In this document: piece after piece, positions 1-6,172 of the stretch
How the letters are laid out: every line of letters begins with the position of its first letter
How positions within the stretch are numbered: position 1 is the stretch's first letter
Source: Bryobacterales bacterium
GTDB lineage: Bacteria; Acidobacteriota; Terriglobia; Bryobacterales; Bryobacteraceae
Length of the DNA stretch: 7,241 nucleotides
Assembly: GCA_003132905.1 (NCBI GenBank)
Contig: PKZC01000308.1
Span: 1 to 7,241 of the forward strand
Reading direction: 5' to 3'
Translations under genes and position numbers: made by a program
The notes under the pieces: model-generated
The model's input: only the letters and a program-made list of their open reading frames with translations
The model's database searches: none
Told to the model about the DNA's origin: nothing

Positions 1-137
1 GGTTTTCGACACAGGCTGCTAGCCCCAAGCCAGTCTCACTCGGCGCCCTGGGTCTGCTGCTAACCTCAGCGCTCCGCATGTTGTTTTCACGGCCCTCGAC
101 ATCCCCACAAGGACCGATATGACTATCCAATAAGCGG
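1..137. other. Left-edge stretch without a supported gene
   Basis: No RNA gene or recognisable protein is visible. On the plus strand, the frame starting at base 3 is open from the edge to a TGA at 120-122 (39 codons) and contains a short hydrophobic run (SLGALGLLLTSAL). It could be the tail of a gene from further left. On the minus strand, a frame with an ATG near 80 is open to the left edge (about 26 codons). Neither shows a family motif, so both are left unassigned. Confidence 0.3.
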
Positions 138-536
138 TTAAGTTTCGTATGTTTCGAACTCTAATTGATCGCCAGAGGTTGTTTGAGTGGCATGCGCTGT
201 GCCGCTAGGCAGTTCGAGCACCGAGTGAGCGAACAAAGACGCCGCCATGCGCCAACGCGGCATCGCTGCTCGAATCTTTACCACTTTGCGCTTCTTGTCC
301 AGGAACAAGACATCGATGGGAAACTTCATCCCAACGGTATGGATGCCTTCACAGGGTGTAATCCAAAGGCCTTCGCCGCTCTCCAACCGATCGTGCTTCA
401 GCAATCCCGTTTTTCGGGTCTTGCTGTTGTCTGCAATCAGGGCGCGGTCCGCCAGCTTCGTGTCTCGGGATTGGTTGTGCACGCGCAATAGTCGCATGGG
501 TCTGGAGTATTTATCGCCTGATTCATGATCGGACAT
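138..536 (-). CDS. DUF192 family protein
   Basis: Small protein of 132 residues belonging to the DUF192 family, whose biochemical role is not established. The family pattern is clear: R-K-T-G-L-L near the start of the domain, then GEGLWITPCEGIHTVGMKFPIDVLFLD, a Val-Val-Lys strand (VVKI), and a closing ELPSGTAHA...SGDQLEFE. There is no signal peptide, although many family members are exported, so this one is probably cytoplasmic. I chose ATG at 536 because a purine-rich stretch (GGTGGGGG, minus strand, 543-550) sits 6 nt upstream. A longer open frame to 728 would run into the divergent sulfatase-like gene and shows no family similarity there. An inner ATG at 497 lacks a ribosome binding site. 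The gene is divergent from the sulfatase-like gene, 40 bp away. Confidence 0.88.
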   Translation of the reverse strand: MSDHESGDKYSRPMRLLRVHNQSRDTKLADRALIADNSKTRKTGLLKHDRLESGEGLWITPCEGIHTVGMKFPIDVLFLDKKRKVVKIRAAMPRWRMAASLFAHSVLELPSGTAHATQTTSGDQLEFETYET

Positions 537-542
537 TACGAT

Positions 543-568
543 CCCCCACCTTAGTGTGTTACCAAGGA
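543..568. promoter_or_regulatory. Back-to-back ribosome binding sites between divergent genes
   Basis: The 40 bp between the two start codons (537-576) hold one Shine-Dalgarno-like site per strand. GGTGGGGG on the minus strand (543-550) serves the DUF192 start at 536. AAGGA on the plus strand (564-568) lies 8 nt before the ATG at 577. These sites decide both starts. There is little room for full promoters, so those probably lie inside the opposite coding regions. I see no convincing -35/-10 pair. Confidence 0.6.
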
Positions 569-576
569 AAACAGCC

Positions 577-1704
577 ATGCCAAGCCGCCGGGATTTCCTT
601 ACAACTACAGGGGTCCTGGCCTTATCCACAAGGCTTTCCCGGGCGCAGCGTGCTAAGCCGAACATTGTGATCCTGCTTGCGAGCGGCCTGCCCCAGGCTG
701 CGCTCGACCCTAGCGCCCCCGTTCCCAATTTGACCCGCTTGGCCAGCGAAAGCGTCCAGTTCGAGCGCAGCTATGTTTCTTGCCCTGACACCGGTCCATC
801 GCAAGCCGCCTTGATTACGGGCCGTTTCCCGTTTGCATGCGGCGTTCTTCGCGATGGAATGCTTCTACCGCCGGATCAGCCAAGCATCGCGCAGAAACTA
901 AAAGATGCGGGCTACCAAACGGGGATTTTTGGTGACTGGCGAATCGGTGGTCCAACGGGGAGCCCTGAAACAGACGTGGCGCTAGAGTGGATCAAACAGA
1001 ATCGGAACAATCCGTTCTTTCTGTTGGTGGCTTGGCCTCGCGCGGACCCAACTGTCGTGGACGATAATGCCGGCCGCATACTCGGAGTCATCGACAATTT
1101 GCCGCTCAAGAACAACACCATCGTCGTTTTCACCTCCGATCACGGCTATGGATCTGAGCCGCTCGAGCCGGCGGTACGAATTCCCTGGATGCTCCGCTAT
1201 CCACAGCTTAAGCCTGGCCGGCGCACGGGTATTCTTGCGTCGAACGTCGACCTAGCGCCGACACTCCTCGCGTTATGCGGAGTGAGCGCGGGCGATTCCA
1301 TGCAGGGCCGCGATCTCCTGCGCGACCAGCCTCAATCGATCTATTGCGTGGGCCAAATCGGAACGCCCGACGCATGGCGCATGGTGGTTCGCGGACTGGA
1401 CAAACTAGTTGTCGATCCTTCGCAAAACATCACGCATCTTTATAACCTGGGTGAGGACCCAACGGAGATGGACAACCTGGCGCGTGATCCAGCGCAGGAA
1501 TTGAAGCGCAATGAGCTAAAGGCGCTACTCAACGATTGGATGCGGCGCTCTGGCGACGGCATGGACCCTTCCGGGCTCAAGCGACGCGCGCAGGTGGAAC
1601 GCCGAACATTTGCTCAGTCTCGCGATTCAGCAGAACCCACAGACCATAGATTCCCAGGGCAGTATGGAAGGGAAAGCCCAACAGATCGAATGCCGAAAGA
1701 ATAA
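577..1704 (+). CDS. Tat-exported sulfatase-fold protein lacking the catalytic residues
   Basis: Protein of 375 residues with the alkaline phosphatase/sulfatase fold. Residues 3-8 (SRRDFL) are a twin-arginine signal motif, with possible cleavage after Ala23, so the protein should act outside the cytoplasm. Sulfatase landmarks are recognisable: NIVILL at 29-34, PSQAALITGRFP at 74-85, GYQTGIFGDW at 112-121, a TIVVFTSDHG strand at 181-190, RIPWMLRYP at 201-209 and a C-terminal DWM near 320. The catalytic positions are changed. The metal-binding Asp-Asp is Ser36-Gly37. The formylglycine Cys of C-x-P-S-R is Thr72, and its Arg is Gln76. The Lys and His of GKWHLG are Asp120 and Arg122. The usual H-x-P is absent from AWPRADP. 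Only Asp188-His189 remain. It is also shorter than typical sulfatases (about 450-550 residues). ATG 577 is preferred to a GTG at 556 because AAGGA lies 8 nt before it. Sulfatase activity is unlikely; a binding role or a Thr-based hydrolase remains possible. Confidence 0.87.
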   Translation: MPSRRDFLTTTGVLALSTRLSRAQRAKPNIVILLASGLPQAALDPSAPVPNLTRLASESVQFERSYVSCPDTGPSQAALITGRFPFACGVLRDGMLLPPDQPSIAQKLKDAGYQTGIFGDWRIGGPTGSPETDVALEWIKQNRNNPFFLLVAWPRADPTVVDDNAGRILGVIDNLPLKNNTIVVFTSDHGYGSEPLEPAVRIPWMLRYPQLKPGRRTGILASNVDLAPTLLALCGVSAGDSMQGRDLLRDQPQSIYCVGQIGTPDAWRMVVRGLDKLVVDPSQNITHLYNLGEDPTEMDNLARDPAQELKRNELKALLNDWMRRSGDGMDPSGLKRRAQVERRTFAQSRDSAEPTDHRFPGQYGRESPTDRMPKE

Positions 1705-1969
1705 TCCCACCCATGCGCGCCCAGGACCTGTGTTGAACCAACCCGATGCCGATGATCAAGCCCGGCAGCGAAAGGGCCAATACCAGGATGAAAACGAAGA
1801 CGCCGATGAAGCCGAGAATCGGGATGGCCGTGACACTATCGGGGGAATGATCAGCCGCTACTAAAGCTGAAACGCCGCCAAAGATCAGAAGCACCACCAC
1901 CGCTCCGAAGACGCCGAGCGCCCCAAAAACAATATGCAAAATCCCCAAGAGCTTCACGTGCTGCGCCAT
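1577..1969 (-). CDS. Small integral membrane protein, function unknown
   Basis: Protein of 130 residues, mostly hydrophobic. Segments at about 8-38, 48-77 and 85-114 can span the membrane (three, or four if the first is a hairpin). The loop GLVQHRSWARMGGI between the second and third segments, and the ending TALGIYGLWVLLNRETEQMF, resemble small unnamed membrane proteins seen in several soil bacteria, including Acidobacteriota. I cannot assign a function. The ATG at 1969 follows a GGAGGA (minus strand, 1973-1978) with only 3 nt between, which is close but still the best start. The 3' end overlaps the convergent sulfatase-like gene by 128 bp. It lies downstream of the LolA-like gene on the same strand with a 72-nt gap, so the two may be co-transcribed. 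Confidence 0.85.
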   Translation of the reverse strand: MAQHVKLLGILHIVFGALGVFGAVVVLLIFGGVSALVAADHSPDSVTAIPILGFIGVFVFILVLALSLPGLIIGIGLVQHRSWARMGGIILSAFDLLGFPFHTALGIYGLWVLLNRETEQMFGVPPARVA

Positions 1970-1998
1970 GCGTCCTCCACGTTTTTCTGAATATCTCG

Positions 1999-2025
1999 AT
2001 TCTACCCTCTATACGAAGCTGTTAA
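1999..2025 (-). promoter_or_regulatory. Possible promoter for the small membrane protein gene
   Basis: In the 72-nt gap upstream of the membrane protein gene, the minus strand reads TTAACA (2025-2020), 15 nt, then TAGAAT (2004-1999), about 30 nt before the ATG. The hexamers resemble sigma-70 -35 and -10 boxes, but the 15-nt spacing is shorter than the preferred 17. It is a weak candidate that would let this gene be expressed apart from the LolA-like gene upstream. Confidence 0.3.
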
Positions 2026-2041
2026 CGCACCGGTTCCGCGA

Positions 2042-2812
2042 TTATTTGTCGAACGTAATCTTGGAATCGGCTCCAAATCGATGGTACTCACTGTACCGTA
2101 TGGTCAAGCGGACGCGCTGTGCCCCGCCCCGGAAATACAGCGTGTCATCCCCATAAGTGGTCACCGGAAACCAGTAGTCGCCTTCCACTTTTTGCCGCAG
2201 GGTAGTGAAATGCGGAAACAGGTTTTCACTCTTCAGCGTATGGATCTGAGGCACCGCCTGCCCTTCGCTGCGGATCACGGAATAATCTTTCTTCGATACC
2301 CACAGCATGCCGTCGAACAGGCGCTGGCCGTCGAGGATCTGCCTCGGCTGGATCTGGACCACCCAACAATCCACGCCGTCCATGGTTTCTTCACCTCGAA
2401 ACTGCGTGCCATACAGGAATGCCTGATCTTTGGTCAACAGGAACGGCTGGATTTCTCGCATGTCGCGAAAGTCTTCGTCGGTCAATTTCAAATGCGACAG
2501 GGTGCTGTACGGCTTGCCAACCATCTGTTCGGTGCGCTCCTGGGCCGGCGAAAAAATGACGTCGCGCACTTCGCGGTAGGTGCCCACGGCTAAACCACCC
2601 GGGTTCATTTCGTCCAGGGTGACGGTTTGACGGTACGTATAGTTGCTTTGTGCCTGGGCGGTGTCAGTCTCTCGCGCGGCGATCAAGCGGGTGAGATTCG
2701 GAGGAGGGTCTTCGGCCGCGGTGAAGACGGGAAATGAAATCACCGATGCTAGGATGAAGCAGATGCGCCAGTTCCTGACGACGCTGTCCCTGGTTTGGAT
2801 AGCAGCCTGCAT
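2042..2812 (-). CDS. LolA-like secreted protein (outer membrane lipoprotein-sorting type)
   Basis: Protein of 256 residues with an N-terminal signal peptide: a charged start, a hydrophobic stretch at about 17-30, and cleavage likely after TAA at 31-33. No lipobox Cys is present, so a soluble periplasmic or secreted protein is expected. The mature part has alternating beta strands resembling the LolA/LolB lipoprotein-carrier fold: a NYTYRQTV strand, DGVDCWVVQIQP, GMLWVSKKDYSVIRSEG, then DYWFPVTTYGDDTL and a final TIRYSEYHRFGAD strand. Proteins of this pattern are frequent in Acidobacteriota. The function is inferred from the fold only; it may bind lipid or lipoprotein. The only usable start that keeps the signal peptide is ATG 2812, although no close ribosome binding site precedes it (GGGAG lies about 15 nt upstream). 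Its 5' end overlaps the divergent CPBP protease gene by 50 bp. Confidence 0.8.
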   Translation of the reverse strand: MQAAIQTRDSVVRNWRICFILASVISFPVFTAAEDPPPNLTRLIAARETDTAQAQSNYTYRQTVTLDEMNPGGLAVGTYREVRDVIFSPAQERTEQMVGKPYSTLSHLKLTDEDFRDMREIQPFLLTKDQAFLYGTQFRGEETMDGVDCWVVQIQPRQILDGQRLFDGMLWVSKKDYSVIRSEGQAVPQIHTLKSENLFPHFTTLRQKVEGDYWFPVTTYGDDTLYFRGGAQRVRLTIRYSEYHRFGADSKITFDK

Positions 2813-3740
2813 CGCAGCGTACGTTTACTCCCAACAACAGCATATATCCACGGCAGTAGCGCTGGCAGTGGTACCTGCGTTCCTGGTGGAACTGGGCTTC
2901 TATCTCGTGCCCGGATTTGCTTCGGTTCGAAAAAGCTTCGACGCGCTTGGCTCGAAAGCGCTGCGGGCCGCGCTACTAACGGCCAGCGCCATGATTCCTT
3001 ACCTGCTGGAAGCTGCCTTTACAAAGTCGTTTCGCCTGACTGCTTTCGCCGAATTGTTGGGTTTCGTCTTCGTTGCCGCGTTCTGGTATGTGTGGGCTCG
3101 CCGCAACATTTTAGTCGACTGCTTGTTCCTGGCGTTCATGGCCACCGTGTATCTGAGTAAGCAATTCATTCATATCTATAGACAGCCTGCGCCCCACGTC
3201 GCACTTGCGATTCTCGGCCAGCTGATGTGGATCCGGCTGGGCTTGATGGCTGTGCTCTCGCTGCGTTCGCTCGATGACGAGCGTTTCAGTTTCCTTCCCA
3301 GCACCGAGGAATGGCGCATTGGCGCGCAACATTTTCTGTACTTCCTGCCGATCGGCGCAGGGCTGGCCTACGTGGTGGGCCTGGGGGAATTTCATCCGCG
3401 TCCGCTGCCCTGGTGGGAGTTCGGAGCAATCTTGGCGCTCACGTTGATGGCAATGTTGTGGGTGGTATCGCTGGCTGAGGAATTCTTTTTTCGCGCGTTC
3501 CTGCAACGCATCATCGCGAACGGCGCTCATAGCCAGGCCGTGGGGCTGTTCACGGCGGCCGTGCTTTTCGGACTGGTGCACCTACCGTTGCGAAGCTTTC
3601 CGAATTGGCGGCTTGCGATTGTGGCCGGGGCGCTGGGAGTCTTCTGCGGCCTATCGCTGTTGAGAGCGGGCAGCGTGCGGGCCAGCATGGTGACACACGC
3701 GCTAGTGGCCACTACCTGGCGGATGTTTTTTTCGGGATAG
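2763..3740 (+). CDS. CPBP family intramembrane glutamic protease (Abi/Rce1 type)
   Basis: Integral membrane protein of 325 residues with about eight hydrophobic segments; the first spans about 4-22. The CPBP (CAAX protease and bacteriocin-processing) signature is complete. Motif 1 is E239-E240-FFF-R244, motif 2 is FGLVH with His273, and motif 3 is a membrane-embedded THAL with His312. The glutamate and histidines form the active site that cleaves peptide bonds within the membrane. Bacterial members work in peptide maturation or immunity, but the substrate here is unknown. ATG 2763 was chosen because AGGA lies 8 nt upstream at 2751-2754 and the protein then begins directly with its first membrane helix. 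The ATG at 2754 and the longer frame from 2643 have no such site. The gene overlaps the LolA-like gene head-to-head and the LigD-type polymerase gene tail-to-tail (29 bp). Confidence 0.9.
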   Translation: MRQFLTTLSLVWIAACIAAYVYSQQQHISTAVALAVVPAFLVELGFYLVPGFASVRKSFDALGSKALRAALLTASAMIPYLLEAAFTKSFRLTAFAELLGFVFVAAFWYVWARRNILVDCLFLAFMATVYLSKQFIHIYRQPAPHVALAILGQLMWIRLGLMAVLSLRSLDDERFSFLPSTEEWRIGAQHFLYFLPIGAGLAYVVGLGEFHPRPLPWWEFGAILALTLMAMLWVVSLAEEFFFRAFLQRIIANGAHSQAVGLFTAAVLFGLVHLPLRSFPNWRLAIVAGALGVFCGLSLLRAGSVRASMVTHALVATTWRMFFSG

Positions 3741-4596
3741 GCTTTTTCACTTTGAGAGCCTGCCGGCTCTTGAAGAAATCTTTCCAAGGATCGGGCCCGG
3801 CCAGAACTTTTTCGTAATTGCCCAGGTTGTACTTGGATGGATCGAGCGAAGGTTTGACGTCGGACCAATCGAGCGGCATCGAGAAGGGCGCTTTCTCGCG
3901 GCGTCGAACCGAATAGGGCGCAACCACTGTGGCGCCGAACGCGTTGCGAAACGGATCTAGATACACGCGTTGCCCGCGTGCCGCGATGCGCTGCTCCATC
4001 GTCAGTTCCTTGGGATGTTCGGCAGCCAGGCGTTCACAGATTTGCTTAGCGAACGGCAGCACCTCGTCGTAACCCGGGCCAAGACGCAGGGGAACGAAGA
4101 CATGCAGGCCGCGGCTTCCGGAGGTCTTCGGAAACGACGTCAGGCCGAGTTCATCCAGTTCTTCCTTGATGAGCAGCCCGGCCTTGGCGGCATCGGCAAA
4201 CTTGCCGGATGTTGGGTCGAGATCGAAGACCATCCAATCCGGCTTCTGCGGCTGGCTGGCACGGCTCTGCCAGACATGCACGGGAATGCAGCCTAAGTTC
4301 GCCAGTGCAAGCTGCGTATCTTTCAAGCCCCCCACCACATATTCGACGTCGCGATTTTGGTGCTGGATGCGATGGGTGGGCGTGCCTTCAGGCAGCCCTT
4401 TCGGCGCGGCCTTCTGATAGAAACAATCGCCGCGCATGCCTTCCGGACACCGCTCCAGCGAAAGCAAGCGATCATCGACATAAGGCCGGAGCTTGGGGAA
4501 TACCGCCTCGTAATAGTTGGCTAGATCGAGCTTGGTGTAACCTTCGTCCGGCCAAAACACCTTGTCGGGATGAGTGATTAGATCGGTCACTTTCAT
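3712..4596 (-). CDS. LigD-type polymerase/primase (NHEJ Pol domain as a free protein)
   Basis: Protein of 294 residues matching the polymerase (Pol) domain of bacterial LigD, an archaeo-eukaryotic primase relative that adds ribo- or deoxynucleotides at double-strand breaks. It starts with ITHPDKVFWP, continues with ERCPEGMRGDCFYQK, and carries the catalytic DLD (Asp125, Asp127). The nucleotide-binding SGSRGLHVF follows at 159-167, then the third metal ligand region YLDPFRNAFGATVVAPYSVR with Asp214. It ends with the typical DPWKDFF and a lysine-rich tail. Elsewhere this is usually a domain of one large LigD; here it stands alone at full domain length. Its ATG overlaps the ligase stop (ATGA, 4593-4596), and a GAGG lies 4 nt upstream. 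The last gene of the cluster, it ends 29 bp inside the convergent CPBP gene. Confidence 0.95.
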   Translation of the reverse strand: MKVTDLITHPDKVFWPDEGYTKLDLANYYEAVFPKLRPYVDDRLLSLERCPEGMRGDCFYQKAAPKGLPEGTPTHRIQHQNRDVEYVVGGLKDTQLALANLGCIPVHVWQSRASQPQKPDWMVFDLDPTSGKFADAAKAGLLIKEELDELGLTSFPKTSGSRGLHVFVPLRLGPGYDEVLPFAKQICERLAAEHPKELTMEQRIAARGQRVYLDPFRNAFGATVVAPYSVRRREKAPFSMPLDWSDVKPSLDPSKYNLGNYEKVLAGPDPWKDFFKSRQALKVKKPIPKKTSAR

Positions 4597-5513
4597 TTGG
4601 CCTCTGGTAATGTCACTTCGCCGGGGCTCTTGTCGTCTCGCAGGCCCAGGAAAACCGGCTGGCGCAATTTGCGATCGTCAGTCCACTCGCCATAGGCGAT
4701 CTGCGCCACCAAACGCGGCGTCAGCCATGTGATGTCACGTTCGCGCGGCGGATTGTCGACGGGAGCTTTGCTGCGGACCAGCGCCTGGAATTTCCGAAAA
4801 AGCTTAGCCAATGTTTCTTGTGAAAACCCAGTGCCTACCTTGCCGACGTAGAGCAACTGGTCGCCTTCATATGCAGCCAGCAAAAGCGCCCCGAAATGTT
4901 CGCGAGCGCCGGCGGGCGCGGTGTACCCGGCGATGATGAATTCGTCCTCCAGCTTCACCTTGAACTTGAGCCACTTCGAAGATCGTCCCGGGATGTAGAG
5001 AGACGATTCGTCTTTCGCCACCACACCCTCGAATCCCTTGCGTTTCGCGATCTCGTAGGCCTTCAATCCGTCGGCCGCCAGGCGCGCTGAACAGAACAGT
5101 GTGGGCTGTTTACCGGCAGGTTTCCCCAGGACCTTTTCCAGCGCTGCGCGGCGCGATTGAAGAGCCTCGCGGCGAAGATCGCGCCCGTCGATATAGAGGC
5201 AATCGAACACGGCGAAATGCAAGTTCTCGGCGAGGTTCTGGAGGAGTTGGAAGCGCGAGACACCCCGGCGGTCGAAGGCGACCACTTCACCATCCAGCAG
5301 CAACGTTTCGGGCTTTAGTGCTCCTACCGCCACAGCGATCGCATGAAAGTGAGCTGTCCGATCCTTCGCATTCCGGGAAAGCAGCGTCACATTGCGTCCT
5401 TCCTTATAGGCGAGGATACGGAAGCCGTCGTATTTTTCTTCGTAGATCCAGCCTGGCTGGTGGAAGGGTTCCTTGACTAACGTTGCGAGCATGGGCTGAA
5501 CGCGGGGGATCAT
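4593..5513 (-). CDS. ATP-dependent DNA ligase (LigD Lig domain as a free protein)
   Basis: Protein of 306 residues containing the nucleotidyltransferase and OB-fold parts of LigD-type DNA ligase, which seals nicks and double-strand breaks via a ligase-AMP intermediate. Motif I is EKYDGFR with the AMP-accepting Lys27. LLDGEVVAF is at 72-80, motif III is FDCLYIDG at 103-110, motif IV is FEGVVAK at 161-167 with Glu162, and motif V is SSKWLKFK at 178-185. The OB domain follows, from FIIAGYT to VFLGLRDDK near the end. ATG 5513 matches the usual domain start (P..PMLATL). The same frame stays open to 5681, but that part reads as low-complexity Arg-rich sequence antisense in frame to nothing known and overlaps the phosphoesterase. 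The start overlaps the phosphoesterase stop as ATGA. No clear ribosome binding site precedes it, so translation probably depends on coupling. Confidence 0.95.
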   Translation of the reverse strand: MIPRVQPMLATLVKEPFHQPGWIYEEKYDGFRILAYKEGRNVTLLSRNAKDRTAHFHAIAVAVGALKPETLLLDGEVVAFDRRGVSRFQLLQNLAENLHFAVFDCLYIDGRDLRREALQSRRAALEKVLGKPAGKQPTLFCSARLAADGLKAYEIAKRKGFEGVVAKDESSLYIPGRSSKWLKFKVKLEDEFIIAGYTAPAGAREHFGALLLAAYEGDQLLYVGKVGTGFSQETLAKLFRKFQALVRSKAPVDNPPRERDITWLTPRLVAQIAYGEWTDDRKLRQPVFLGLRDDKSPGEVTLPEAK

Positions 5514-6172
5514 GCCCGCGCTGCAACTTTGGCTGGATCGCCCTTGGCTGCTTTGGCGACATCGCCGCCTTCGTCGCGCGCAATAGCCGCAAGCAGCCGG
5601 TTGGTAAGTACGGAGCGCGGCTTTTCGACGGTGATGTCGCCGGTAGAGACGTAACGATCTCGGTGTTTGATCAGCAGCCATTGCGGCTTCTTGGAGCCGC
5701 CATAGCCCAACTTAGTTCGAACCAGCACCCAGGATCCGCGCAGCTTTTTTCCCTCAAGCGCGAATTTCAGGTCTCCTTTTTCGAGCGCTTCGTCGACGTC
5801 GGGCGATTCCGGCATCCATGTTCCGCGATCCCACAACATCACCGTTCCGCCGCCGTATTCGCCTTCGGGAATCACGCCTTCAAAGCCGCCGTATTCCACC
5901 GGATGATCTTCCACCGCAGTGGCCAATCGCTTGACTGAGGGGTCTGGAGAGGGGCCTTTCGGCACGGCCCACGAGAGCAGTACGCCGCGCCATTCCAGCC
6001 GAAAGTCGTAGTGCAAATGTGACGCCTGGTGTTTCTGAATCACGTACAACAGCTCGCTGGACGACTTGGAGCGGGCACGCGCGCCTTTCGGCTCGGCGGT
6101 AACGTCGAAGTTGCGTTTCTCCCGGTATTTTTCCAGCGGCGCTGCTTTAGGTTTTGTCGTTTTTATCCTCAT
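5510..6172 (-). CDS. LigD-type 3'-phosphoesterase (PE domain as a free protein)
   Basis: Protein of 220 residues matching the phosphoesterase domain of LigD, which trims 3'-phosphates and terminal ribonucleotides to leave a clean 3'-OH before ligation. It opens with the usual LEKYREKRNFDVTAEP. All metal-site and catalytic residues known from Pseudomonas LigD PE are present: His48, His54, Asp56 and Arg58 in QKHQASHLHYDFRLE, and His90 and Tyr94 in EDHPVEY. FEGVIPEGEYGGGTVMLWDRGTW follows, then the closing KLRGSWVLVR and WLLIKHRD. A tail of about 35 residues rich in Ala, Lys and Asp looks like the linker that in fused LigD would lead into the ligase. ATG 6172 is the only Met before the domain. 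It lies 26 bp inside the STAS gene, in a tandem repeat, with only a weak GAAAG upstream. A longer frame to 6421 is antisense-like noise over STAS. Confidence 0.93.
   Translation of the reverse strand: MRIKTTKPKAAPLEKYREKRNFDVTAEPKGARARSKSSSELLYVIQKHQASHLHYDFRLEWRGVLLSWAVPKGPSPDPSVKRLATAVEDHPVEYGGFEGVIPEGEYGGGTVMLWDRGTWMPESPDVDEALEKGDLKFALEGKKLRGSWVLVRTKLGYGGSKKPQWLLIKHRDRYVSTGDITVEKPRSVLTNRLLAAIARDEGGDVAKAAKGDPAKVAARA

Noticed and set aside
1..137. Possible tmRNA or tRNA tail at the left edge
   Set aside because: No T-loop GTTCRA with matching stem and no CCA end; no structure could be fitted.
537..728. N-terminal extension of the DUF192 gene (frame open to 728)
   Set aside because: It lies antisense to the sulfatase-like gene, has no family similarity, and the ATG at 536 has its own ribosome binding site.
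2081..2593. 170-codon plus-strand open frame
   Set aside because: Shadow of the LolA-like gene on the other strand; no start context and no recognisable domain.
3111..3581. 156-codon minus-strand open frame inside the CPBP gene
   Set aside because: His/Gln/Arg-rich antisense translation, typical of a shadow in GC-rich DNA.
3703..3732. Rho-independent terminator formed by TAGTGGCCACTA and the T7 run
   Set aside because: The palindrome has no loop and ends 11 nt before the T run, so it does not make a standard terminator; kept only as a low-interest finding.
5514..5681. N-terminal extension of the ligase gene
   Set aside because: Arg-rich sequence overlapping the phosphoesterase C-terminus in another frame. 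LigD ligase domains begin at the P..PMLATL stretch that follows ATG 5513.
5483..5938. 151-codon plus-strand open frame across the ligase/phosphoesterase junction
   Set aside because: Antisense of two well-supported genes with conserved catalytic motifs; its translation matches nothing I recognise.
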